Shown here: piece by piece, positions 1 to 6,580 of the stretch
Numbering within the stretch: position 1 is the first letter of the stretch
How the letters are laid out: each line of letters starts with the position of its first letter
Assembly (NCBI GenBank): GCA_903865745.1
Contig: CAIPKV010000010.1
Location: forward strand, 1 to 62,763
DNA: 62,763 nucleotides
Source of the DNA: an uncultured Verrucomicrobia subdivision 3 bacterium
GTDB lineage: Bacteria > Verrucomicrobiota > Verrucomicrobiia > Limisphaerales > UBA11358
Reading direction: 5' to 3'
Translations under genes and position numbers: made by a program
Notes under the pieces: model-generated
Told to the model about the DNA's origin: nothing
Database searches by the model: none
The model's input: the letters and a program-made list of their open reading frames with translations, nothing else

Positions 1-71
1 CTCTGCCCGCTGGTCTCCGCCTCCCGCAGGATGCGGATGATTTGCTCCGTCGTATGATGTGTCTTCTTCAT
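1..71 (-). CDS. IS3-like transposase OrfA, N-terminal fragment
   Basis: The frame opens at ATG (71-69) and gives a basic start, MKKTHHTTEQIIRILREAE, which matches the helix-turn-helix opening of IS3-family OrfA proteins. It runs off the left edge after 23 complete codons. OrfA is the DNA-binding half of the transposase and in this family is usually joined to OrfB by ribosomal frameshifting. Nothing beyond the first helix can be judged here. Confidence 0.75.
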   Translation of the reverse strand, partial: MKKTHHTTEQIIRILREAETSGQ

Positions 72-139
72 GATGGTTTTCTTTTCGTTACCCGAAAACC
101 ATCCCATCCTCAATGGCCTAGTTCAGAGGGGCCCAATCA
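1..139 (-). mobile_element. IS3-family-like insertion sequence, 5' end only
   Basis: This stretch is the exact reverse complement of 62624-62762. Read on the minus strand the element begins TGATTGGGCCCCTCTGAA, with the TG terminus usual for IS3-type elements, followed by a leader and the start of the first transposase ORF. The window cuts the element off. Because both ends of the window show the same (5') end of the element, they must be two different copies in inverted orientation, not one copy split by circularisation. Confidence 0.85.
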
Positions 140-158
140 GATCATCAAAAAAAAGCTT

Positions 159-533
159 ATGAAAAACAAAATTTCAATTGAAGCAGCGGCTCCAGCAAAC
201 GCCAGCCAGCTATCATCAAATAAACAAACTGGTTTTGTTCGGCATTGCGCCAATCGTCGGTTGACCACGGAGGCGGTCTTGAATTGCTTGCGGACACAGT
301 TGCCCCAGCAATATGAAGTTGCCGAGGTTGTCGGCAAGTGGGTTTGGCTCGATGTTTCACCGGCACGCAAGCCGATGCTGGCCAAAGTGCTTTGGTCTTT
401 AGGGTTTCACTGGAATCAGCGGCGGGGTGTCTGGCAGCATCCTTGCGGCAGTTTTGACCCGTTGGGCAGTCATCCCAACGACCCCCGCGCCAAATATCGT
501 TGCTACTTTCCCGCCGACGTTTTGCCCGCCTGA
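159..533 (+). CDS. Hypothetical protein of an accessory module
   Basis: This 124-residue protein is not recognised. An open frame runs back to 42 inside the insertion sequence, but ATG 159 is the first start outside it and lies only 20 bp past the IS boundary. The central part, with GKWVWLDVS followed by LGFHWNQRRGVWQHPCG, recalls small mobile-element proteins that share a W-x-x-x-x-L-x-x-x-GF-x-W pattern. The next gene encodes a RadC-like protein and starts 15 nt after this stop, so the two probably form one accessory unit. Its native promoter has probably been displaced by the insertion. A plasmid or island maintenance role is only a guess. Confidence 0.6.
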   Translation: MKNKISIEAAAPANASQLSSNKQTGFVRHCANRRLTTEAVLNCLRTQLPQQYEVAEVVGKWVWLDVSPARKPMLAKVLWSLGFHWNQRRGVWQHPCGSFDPLGSHPNDPRAKYRCYFPADVLPA

Positions 534-547
534 AAGGAGTTATTGCC

Positions 548-1057
548 ATGAATCAAACTATTTCAGGTCTTGAATCACTGGTGAAGCCGTTCAGGTTTGC
601 CACCAGTCCCCATGAATACAAAGTGACCAGCTTGCGGGAATGTCCCACGCCGGAGGCTTTGCAGCTATGCGAGACACCCGACAAAGCCGCCGATTATTGG
701 AAATTACACATTACCAGCCATCCCCACTTTAACCCTGACTGTGAATGTCTGGCTGTGTTGCTGTTGAACACCCGCCGGAAGGTCAAAGGGCATCAGCTTG
801 TGTCCATTGGCACGATGGACACGATTTTGGTGCATCCCCGCGAAGTGTTCCGGCTGGCCATCGTTACCGCCGCCAGTGCCGTGATTGTGATGCACAACCA
901 CCCCTCCGGTGAAAGCACCCCCTCCGAAGCCGACATCAAAGTGACCCGCGACCTAATCCGCGCCGGTCAGCTTTTGAAAATGGAATTGCTCGACCATGTC
1001 ATCATCGGCAACGGCAATTTTTTATCCCTCCGCGCTTTGGGTTATTTCTATTCTTAG
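548..1057 (+). CDS. RadC-like JAB-domain protein
   Basis: This 169-residue protein is a JAB/MPN metalloprotease-fold domain of the RadC (DUF2466) family. It keeps the metal-site pattern HNHPSG with a downstream Asp (His116, His118, Asp129). It lacks the N-terminal helix-hairpin-helix of full chromosomal RadC, as in copies carried by plasmids, phages and islands. The start at 548 is chosen because AAGGAG sits 8 nt upstream at 534-539; an upstream ATG at 500 would overlap the previous gene. The family name comes from an old, withdrawn DNA-repair assignment and its biochemical role is unsettled. The setting beside an IS and an unknown small gene suggests acquired DNA. Confidence 0.85.
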   Translation: MNQTISGLESLVKPFRFATSPHEYKVTSLRECPTPEALQLCETPDKAADYWKLHITSHPHFNPDCECLAVLLLNTRRKVKGHQLVSIGTMDTILVHPREVFRLAIVTAASAVIVMHNHPSGESTPSEADIKVTRDLIRAGQLLKMELLDHVIIGNGNFLSLRALGYFYS

Positions 1058-1214
1058 GCTACTGGCACTGTCAGTGAAACTGTCAGTCAAAGCTGACGCC
1101 AGCAGCCAAAAATTCTGGCGAGTTAAACCAAATAGTCTTTAGTTTTACCAGTAATCTGCTAATTTCCCTTTGTCTAAATTAATGCTCCAGACTGTGCCCA
1201 TCTGTGGCTAAAGT

Positions 1215-2168
1215 CTACTTGGCTTCGGGGGCTTTCGCCTTGGTCCGGCTGGGCGGCTCGAGGTAGCGGAATGGATTGTTCGGATTGTCGGTGGAATACG
1301 CAAAGGCGTCGCGATGGTCGAGAAAGCTTTTGACGAGTTCCACGGGGATGGCAAAACCCAGCCCTTCGCCAAACGTAATCTTCATATTGGTCACGCCCAC
1401 GACTTCGCCTGCGAGATTGAAGAGCGGGCCGCCGCTGTTGCCGGGGTTGATCTGGGTGCTGGTCTGCAAATAGAGTTCGCCTTCGAGCTGGCGGGTCTTG
1501 GTGCTCAAGATGCCTTGCGTGACGGTGCGCTCGAGCCCGAGCGGACTGCCGATGGCAAAGACGCCGTCGCCCACATTCAAGGCGTCGGAGTTGCCGAGGG
1601 TGACGGGCTTGAACTTGGGCGCGTTCTTGTCCTCGATATGGAGCAGGGCGAGGTCGTGGAATTTGTTGATGGCAATAATCTTGACCTGCTTGTAGGTCTC
1701 GCGGTCGAGCTGACCGTCTTTCTGCTGATAAACTTCGACGGAAATCTCGGTTTCACCTTCGATGACGTGGAAGTTGGTGATGAGATAGCCGTCTTCATTC
1801 AAGAAGAAGCCGGAGCCGAGGCCTTCGGGGGTCTTGACTTGGACGACGGCTTCGCCGATTTGCTTGACGAGGGAGCTGACATCGCGGGCGGCGGAGGTCT
1901 TGGTGGTGCTGGCGTAAAATTGACCGAGCGCGGACGGCACGATGGCGGTGGCGGCGGCGGCGGGACCGGACTTGACGATGCTGGTGACGGCGCTGCGCGG
2001 GATGACGAGGACGGTGTAGCCGAGGTCAACGATGTAGGCGTCGGTCTTTTCCTCTAAAATCTTGCCGGTGACGGCGGCGGTGTCCTTGAGCTGGAGCGTA
2101 TCGGCCAGCGCTGCGGACACGCCGGTACCGAGCAGGGCCGCGACCGCGAGATGTTTGTACAACGACAT
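1215..2168 (-). CDS. HtrA/DegP-like serine protease without PDZ domain
   Basis: This 317-residue protein begins with a signal peptide (MSLYKHLAVAALLGTGVSAALA). A small beta-rich segment follows (residues 23-65), then a trypsin-like S1C domain with a complete triad: His134 in ITNFHVIEG, Asp172 in KFHDLALL and Ser245 in NPGNSGGPLF. HtrA proteins normally carry one or two PDZ domains after the protease; here only about 40 residues follow. It is therefore likely a periplasmic quality-control or processing protease with altered substrate gating. A start 18 nt upstream is possible, but the inner ATG gives the cleaner signal peptide. It is transcribed divergently from the RNase D gene. Confidence 0.85.
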   Translation of the reverse strand: MSLYKHLAVAALLGTGVSAALADTLQLKDTAAVTGKILEEKTDAYIVDLGYTVLVIPRSAVTSIVKSGPAAAATAIVPSALGQFYASTTKTSAARDVSSLVKQIGEAVVQVKTPEGLGSGFFLNEDGYLITNFHVIEGETEISVEVYQQKDGQLDRETYKQVKIIAINKFHDLALLHIEDKNAPKFKPVTLGNSDALNVGDGVFAIGSPLGLERTVTQGILSTKTRQLEGELYLQTSTQINPGNSGGPLFNLAGEVVGVTNMKITFGEGLGFAIPVELVKSFLDHRDAFAYSTDNPNNPFRYLEPPSRTKAKAPEAK

Positions 2169-2241
2169 TTTGCGACAATAAACCACGGCGTGGGATTTGA
2201 CAAGCGGGAGGAGGGAGCCAGCTTCAGGGAATACTTTTCAA

Positions 2242-3327
2242 ATGGCTGCGGGTCTGGCATTCTGTCCAACCGTGATTGATACCCAAGAAAAGCTCGCCGC
2301 CTTCCTCCCCACCGTGAAGGCAGCGGCGTGGCTGGCGATTGATACGGAGGCGGACAGTCTGCACGCCTACCCGGAGAAGGTGTGCCTCATCCAAATCAGC
2401 ACGGCCGCGGGCGACCGTCTGGTAGACCCGCTGGCGAGCCTCGACCTCGCGCCCTTCCTGGAAGCGTTGGCCGGCCGCGAGCTGATTTTTCATGCGGCGG
2501 ATTATGATTTAAGGTTGCTGAAGAAGCATCATGATTTCACGCCGACGGAGATATTCGACACGATGCTGGCGGCGCGGTTGCTGGGCGAGCGGCAATTTGG
2601 GCTGGGCGCGCTGGTGGAGAAATTTCTTGGGGTGGTCTTGGATAAAGGTCCGCAGAAAGCGGATTGGGCGCAGCGGCCGCTGACCCCGCGCATGGAAACT
2701 TACGCGCGCAATGATACGCGTTATCTGAAGACGCTGGAGGAAAAGCTGCGCGCGGAACTGGTGGCGAAAGGCCGGCTGGCGTGGCATCAGGAAAGTTGCG
2801 CGCGATTGATCGCGGAGAGTTCGGTGCCGCCGGTGATTGATCCGGATGATGTCTGGCGCATCAAGGGCAGCACCTTCCTCGAACGCCCGGCGCTCGCGGT
2901 TCTAAGGGAACTGTGGCACTGGCGCGAGGCAGAGGCCGTGGCCGCGAGCCGACCGCCATTTTTTGTGTTGTCGCATGAGACGATGATTGCGTTGTCGTCC
3001 GCGGTGGCGGAGCAACAGCCGTTCGAGCAATTGATACCGCCGCGGATGCATCCGCGGCGGCGCGAAACGTTATTGGCGACGGTCCGGGCGGCGCGCGCGG
3101 TGCCGACGGAACAGTTTCCGGCGAAGATCCATCATCGGTCGCAGCGCCCGACGGAGGCGGAATTCAAGCGGTTTCGCGCGTTGGAAACGATTCGGGACGA
3201 GCATGCGCACCACTTGCAGATTGATCCGACGCTGATCGCGCCGAAATCCGTGCTGGGCGACCTGGCGCGGGATTGGGAACAGCACGCACCGGAGCTGATG
3301 AACTGGCAGCGCGCGCTGTTGCAGTAG
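2242..3327 (+). CDS. rnd: Ribonuclease D
   Basis: This 361-residue protein is a DEDDy-type 3'-5' exoribonuclease that trims tRNA and other small RNA 3' ends. Visible exonuclease motifs are IDTEAD (Asp34, Glu36), FHAADYDLRLL and YARNDTRYL, the last giving the Tyr/Asp pair of the DEDDy class. An HRDC-like helical domain follows in the C-terminal half (RELWHWREAEAVAASRPP region), as in E. coli RNase D. ATG 2242 was preferred because it places a normal short lead before the first beta strand; an in-frame start at 2197 would add 15 unlikely residues. Confidence 0.9.
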   Translation: MAAGLAFCPTVIDTQEKLAAFLPTVKAAAWLAIDTEADSLHAYPEKVCLIQISTAAGDRLVDPLASLDLAPFLEALAGRELIFHAADYDLRLLKKHHDFTPTEIFDTMLAARLLGERQFGLGALVEKFLGVVLDKGPQKADWAQRPLTPRMETYARNDTRYLKTLEEKLRAELVAKGRLAWHQESCARLIAESSVPPVIDPDDVWRIKGSTFLERPALAVLRELWHWREAEAVAASRPPFFVLSHETMIALSSAVAEQQPFEQLIPPRMHPRRRETLLATVRAARAVPTEQFPAKIHHRSQRPTEAEFKRFRALETIRDEHAHHLQIDPTLIAPKSVLGDLARDWEQHAPELMNWQRALLQ

Positions 3328-3436
3328 GGCGGGCGGGGCCGGGGAGGCGGGGGCAGCCAAATTAACCGTTTGCAATCAACCGGAACTCAGCTATTCTTTG
3401 CGCTCGTTTTTTCCGAAACAACCGAATAAATAATTT

Positions 3437-3592
3437 ATGTCACAGCATCCCAGCCTCCGCGCCGCCTCCACTCTCGGTGGCAAGCGCAATGTCCTCAAAC
3501 GTTTTGAACGCACGGCGCTCCTCGAGAAGCGCGGTCAGCGTAAGCCCGGCGACAAGATCACCGGTCTGCGCAAGACGAAGCCGGCGGCCTGA
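3437..3592 (+). CDS. Verrucomicrobial small basic protein
   Basis: This short gene encodes 51 residues starting MSQHPSLRAASTLGGKRNVL and ending KITGLRKTKPAA. The protein is rich in Lys and Arg. It matches from memory the small basic protein family restricted to Verrucomicrobia and Chlamydiae (TIGR04137), which has no firmly known function but looks like a ribosome- or RNA-associated protein. It sits alone between the RNase D and pseudouridine synthase genes, which is compatible with an RNA-related role. Confidence 0.85.
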   Translation: MSQHPSLRAASTLGGKRNVLKRFERTALLEKRGQRKPGDKITGLRKTKPAA

Positions 3593-3647
3593 CCTTTACG
3601 ATATTTGATTTACGGCGGGCGCGCTGACGGTCGGTTAGGGGCGTTGC

Positions 3648-3680
3648 AATCGTAAATCGGGAATCGTAAATCGTAAATCC
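3648..3680 (+). repeat. Short direct repeats of ATCGTAAATC
   Basis: Three near-identical copies of the 10-mer ATCGTAAATC (at 3649, 3663 and 3671) lie directly before the rluB start codon, with a fourth related GATTTACG further upstream at 3607. The origin is unknown. They lie where a ribosome-binding site would be expected, and no purine-rich SD motif is visible there. Confidence 0.55.
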
Positions 3681-3681
3681 T

Positions 3682-4392
3682 GTGGTTCGTTTGCAGAAAT
3701 TTCTCGCCGATGCCGGGGTGGCTTCCCGACGCGCCGGCGAGCAAATTATTTTGGAGGGGCGCGTTGCGGTGAACGGCCACGTCGTCCGGTTATTGGGCTC
3801 AAAGGTTGACCCTGACCACGACCAGGTGGCGGTAGATGGCAAGGTCGTTCGGCCGAAGAAGCTGATTTACGCCGCGCTGAACAAGCCCGTGGGGTGTGTG
3901 TGCTCGCGCAAGGATGAACTGAACCGCCCGACGATTTATGAGCTGCTGCCGCGCGAGTGGGAGACAGTGCAATCGGTCGGACGCCTGGACTATAATAGCG
4001 AAGGATTGATTTTTCTTACGAATGATGGACAATTCGCGTTGCGCCTGACCCATCCGCGCTACGGCATTCGCAAGAAGTATCTGGTGACCGTTGAAGGCGA
4101 AGTTACGGCGGCGACGCTGGAGCTGTTTAAGCGCGGGATTTTTCACGAAGGTGAAAAATTGAAGGCGCTGGCGGCCCGAATCGTTTCCGGTACGCGCCAC
4201 AAATGCGTGGTGGAATTGGAACTCGGCGAGGGTAAGAACCGGGAAGTGCGGCGACTGTTTGAGTCGCAAGCAATCACGGTAAAGAAATTGCAGCGGACGC
4301 AGATCGGGAAGATCCGGTTGGGCGAACTCAAGCCGGGCAAATGGCGGACGCTCAACGCGGTGGAAATAAAAACTTTGAATACTGATTTATGA
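3682..4392 (+). CDS. rluB: Pseudouridine synthase, RsuA/RluB family
   Basis: This 236-residue protein has an N-terminal S4 RNA-binding domain (RLQKFLADAGVASRRAGE) and an RsuA-type catalytic domain with the active Asp103 in GRLDYNSEGL. RluB and RluF modify 23S rRNA and RsuA modifies 16S rRNA; the length and S4 start favour RluB, but the exact target cannot be read from sequence. Translation begins at GTG 3682. The stop overlaps the start of the SH3 protein gene by 4 nt (ATGA), pointing to translational coupling. Confidence 0.85.
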   Translation: MVRLQKFLADAGVASRRAGEQIILEGRVAVNGHVVRLLGSKVDPDHDQVAVDGKVVRPKKLIYAALNKPVGCVCSRKDELNRPTIYELLPREWETVQSVGRLDYNSEGLIFLTNDGQFALRLTHPRYGIRKKYLVTVEGEVTAATLELFKRGIFHEGEKLKALAARIVSGTRHKCVVELELGEGKNREVRRLFESQAITVKKLQRTQIGKIRLGELKPGKWRTLNAVEIKTLNTDL

Positions 4393-5660
4393 AAAAGAAC
4401 TGTTGGTTGGTTTTAGGTACGATGCTGGCCACGGCTGCCGTGGCGCAGGTCAACACGAACAAATTGCCCGAAATTCCCGCTCCGGCCACACTCGCGACGC
4501 CGGCTCCGGTCGTCGCCCCGGTCAGCACCAATGTGGTGGTTACGGCGCCGACCGCCACGAAGCCGGTGGTTAAGCACAAGAAAAAGAAGGTCGTCAAAAA
4601 GATTTCCGAGCCGACCGTCGCGCTGACCGCGGGTCCCGCCACGGTGATGTCACAGAATCTCAATGTGCGCGGCCAGGCTGGCCTGAAGGGCGAAGTCATC
4701 AGCCACTTGAAGGCGGGCGACACCGTCAATGTGATTGCGCAAATCAATCTCGATAAGCACACCGCCGATGAGCCGGCGCAATGGGCCAAGATTTCGCTGC
4801 CTACGGAAACCAAGGTCTGGGTCAACACCAAGTATGTGGATGCAACGACCAAGACGGTTATTGCTCGCAAGCTCAATCTCCGCGCCGGCCCCGGCGAGAA
4901 TTACAGCGTGCTCGGGATGATTGAAAAAGGTACGCCCGTCACCGAAGTGTCTGAAAAGGGCGCTTGGTCACAAATCGAAACGCCCACGAACGCCTTCGCT
5001 TATGTGGCCGCGATGTATTTGAAGCAGGAAGCGGCGCCCGCGGTTGAGGTGACCAATGCCGCGCCCGCGCAAGTTGAAACGCCGGTGGCGGCCGCCGTCG
5101 CGCCGACGACTAATACGGTTGCCGAAGCCGCGCCGATTGTGACGCAGCCGCCGGTGACATCTGCCGCACCAGTGACGACGACGGCTGCCGCTACGGCGGT
5201 TGCGCCGGTTACGCCCCCGACGGACGCCAATCAAACGACGACGACGGTGGCCGCGAATACTGCTCCCGCCGTCACTGATACTAACGCCGCTGCCCCCGCC
5301 GTGGTTGATACCAATGCGACCGCTGCCGCTACCGTGGATACCAATCCGCCGCCGCCGCGCGTTGTGTCCCATGAGGGCTATGTGCGGGGCGCGACTAGCA
5401 TTGTTGCGCCGACCAGCTACGAACTTTATGACTCGTCCAGCGGCAATACGATTAACTATCTCTATTCTCCGACCACCAATCTGGATTTGTCGCTCTATAA
5501 CTCGTATCAAGTTATTGTTAGTGGTGAGGAGGGTATCTCTGCCCGCTGGAAAGACACGCCGGTGCTGACCATTCAGAAGATTTACGTAGTGTCGACTAAC
5601 CCGCCCGAGGGTTATAAACGCGTGTACAGTCCGCATGCCCTCAGCAACAAACGTCGTTGA
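4389..5660 (+). CDS. Secreted SH3-domain protein with Ala/Thr/Pro-rich linker
   Basis: This 423-residue protein has a signal peptide (MKKNCWLVLGTMLATAAVAQ), a short Pro/Ala stretch and a KKKKVVKK basic patch. Two bacterial SH3 domains follow: one around residues 80-150 (MSQNLNVRGQAGLKGEV) and one around 155-212 (ARKLNLRAGPGENYSVLG). Next comes a long linker of Ala, Thr and Pro with VDTNA-like repeats (about 215-325) and a C-terminal beta-rich segment. Bacterial SH3 domains commonly bind peptidoglycan or metals, so a cell-wall role is plausible. Its last 26 nt overlap folD in another frame. Confidence 0.8.
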   Translation: MKKNCWLVLGTMLATAAVAQVNTNKLPEIPAPATLATPAPVVAPVSTNVVVTAPTATKPVVKHKKKKVVKKISEPTVALTAGPATVMSQNLNVRGQAGLKGEVISHLKAGDTVNVIAQINLDKHTADEPAQWAKISLPTETKVWVNTKYVDATTKTVIARKLNLRAGPGENYSVLGMIEKGTPVTEVSEKGAWSQIETPTNAFAYVAAMYLKQEAAPAVEVTNAAPAQVETPVAAAVAPTTNTVAEAAPIVTQPPVTSAAPVTTTAAATAVAPVTPPTDANQTTTTVAANTAPAVTDTNAAAPAVVDTNATAAATVDTNPPPPRVVSHEGYVRGATSIVAPTSYELYDSSSGNTINYLYSPTTNLDLSLYNSYQVIVSGEEGISARWKDTPVLTIQKIYVVSTNPPEGYKRVYSPHALSNKRR

Positions 5661-6525
5661 TGGGCGCGCCATCGCGGCGCAAATCCAGTCGGAGCTCGCC
5701 GCGCGCGTGGCGAGCTTAAAGCAACGCGGCGTGGTTCCTGGACTAGCCTTCGTGCGCGTGGGTGAAGATCCCGCCTCTAAGGTCTATGTCGGTCGCAAGG
5801 AAAAAGCCTGCGCCGAACTCGGCATTGTTTCTGAAACGCACGTTCTTCCCGAAGCCACTTCCGAGGCGGACTTGCTGACGCTTATCGGCAAACTGAATGC
5901 CACGGCGCACGTTCATGGCATACTGGTGCAGGCGCCCTTACCGAAGCATATCCGCGAATCCGTTGTCTTCGCCACCGTGCTCCCGACTAAAGACGTAGAT
6001 GGTTTTCATCCCGTGAATGTCGGCAAGCTCATGCTCGGCGACGATACCGGCTTCAAACCTTGCACCCCCGCCGGTGTGGTCGAACTCCTCATCCGCTCGG
6101 GCGTGAAGACCGACGGTGCGGAAGTCGTGGTGCTCGGTCGCGGTAATATTGTGGGCAAGCCGATGGCCGCGATGCTTTGTCAAAAGGGCAAAGCCGCCAA
6201 CGCCACCGTGACCATCTGCCATTCTGCCACGCGCGATATCAAGGCGCATTGCCGTCGCGCCGACATCATTGTCGCGGCGATGGGTGTGGCGGAATTTGTG
6301 AAGGCTGACATGGTCAAGCCCGGTGCCGTCATCATGGACGTGGGCGTGAACCGTGTGCCGGACGCCACTTCGAAGACCGGCACCAAGCTCGTCGGCGATG
6401 TGGATTTCGCGAACGTGCAACCCATCGCCGGCAGGATTACGCCCAATCCCGGTGGCGTGGGTCCGATGACCATTGCGATGCTGTTGCAGAACACCGTGCG
6501 CGCTGCCGAGCAGGCGGCGAGTTAA
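5635..6525 (+). CDS. folD: Bifunctional methylenetetrahydrofolate dehydrogenase/cyclohydrolase
   Basis: This 296-residue cytosolic enzyme interconverts 5,10-methylene-, 5,10-methenyl- and 10-formyl-tetrahydrofolate using NADP. The YVGRK motif carries the catalytic Lys55. KPCTPAGVVELL, GRGNIVGKPMAAML (usually GRSxIVGKP) and NPGGVGPMTIAML are the other family signatures. The ATG at 5635 lies inside the end of the preceding gene, a 26-nt overlap, so the genes are probably co-transcribed. The length is typical for FolD. Confidence 0.95.
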   Translation: MPSATNVVDGRAIAAQIQSELAARVASLKQRGVVPGLAFVRVGEDPASKVYVGRKEKACAELGIVSETHVLPEATSEADLLTLIGKLNATAHVHGILVQAPLPKHIRESVVFATVLPTKDVDGFHPVNVGKLMLGDDTGFKPCTPAGVVELLIRSGVKTDGAEVVVLGRGNIVGKPMAAMLCQKGKAANATVTICHSATRDIKAHCRRADIIVAAMGVAEFVKADMVKPGAVIMDVGVNRVPDATSKTGTKLVGDVDFANVQPIAGRITPNPGGVGPMTIAMLLQNTVRAAEQAAS

Positions 6526-6580
6526 CCGGCCTTGGGAAAGAGTTCTGTCCGGTCGTCCGTTTGTTTATCCTCCCAGCTTC

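Noticed and set aside
1314-2057. Plus-strand glycine-rich frame of 247 codons
   Set aside because: It lies fully antisense to the HtrA-like gene, whose triad and signal peptide are clear.
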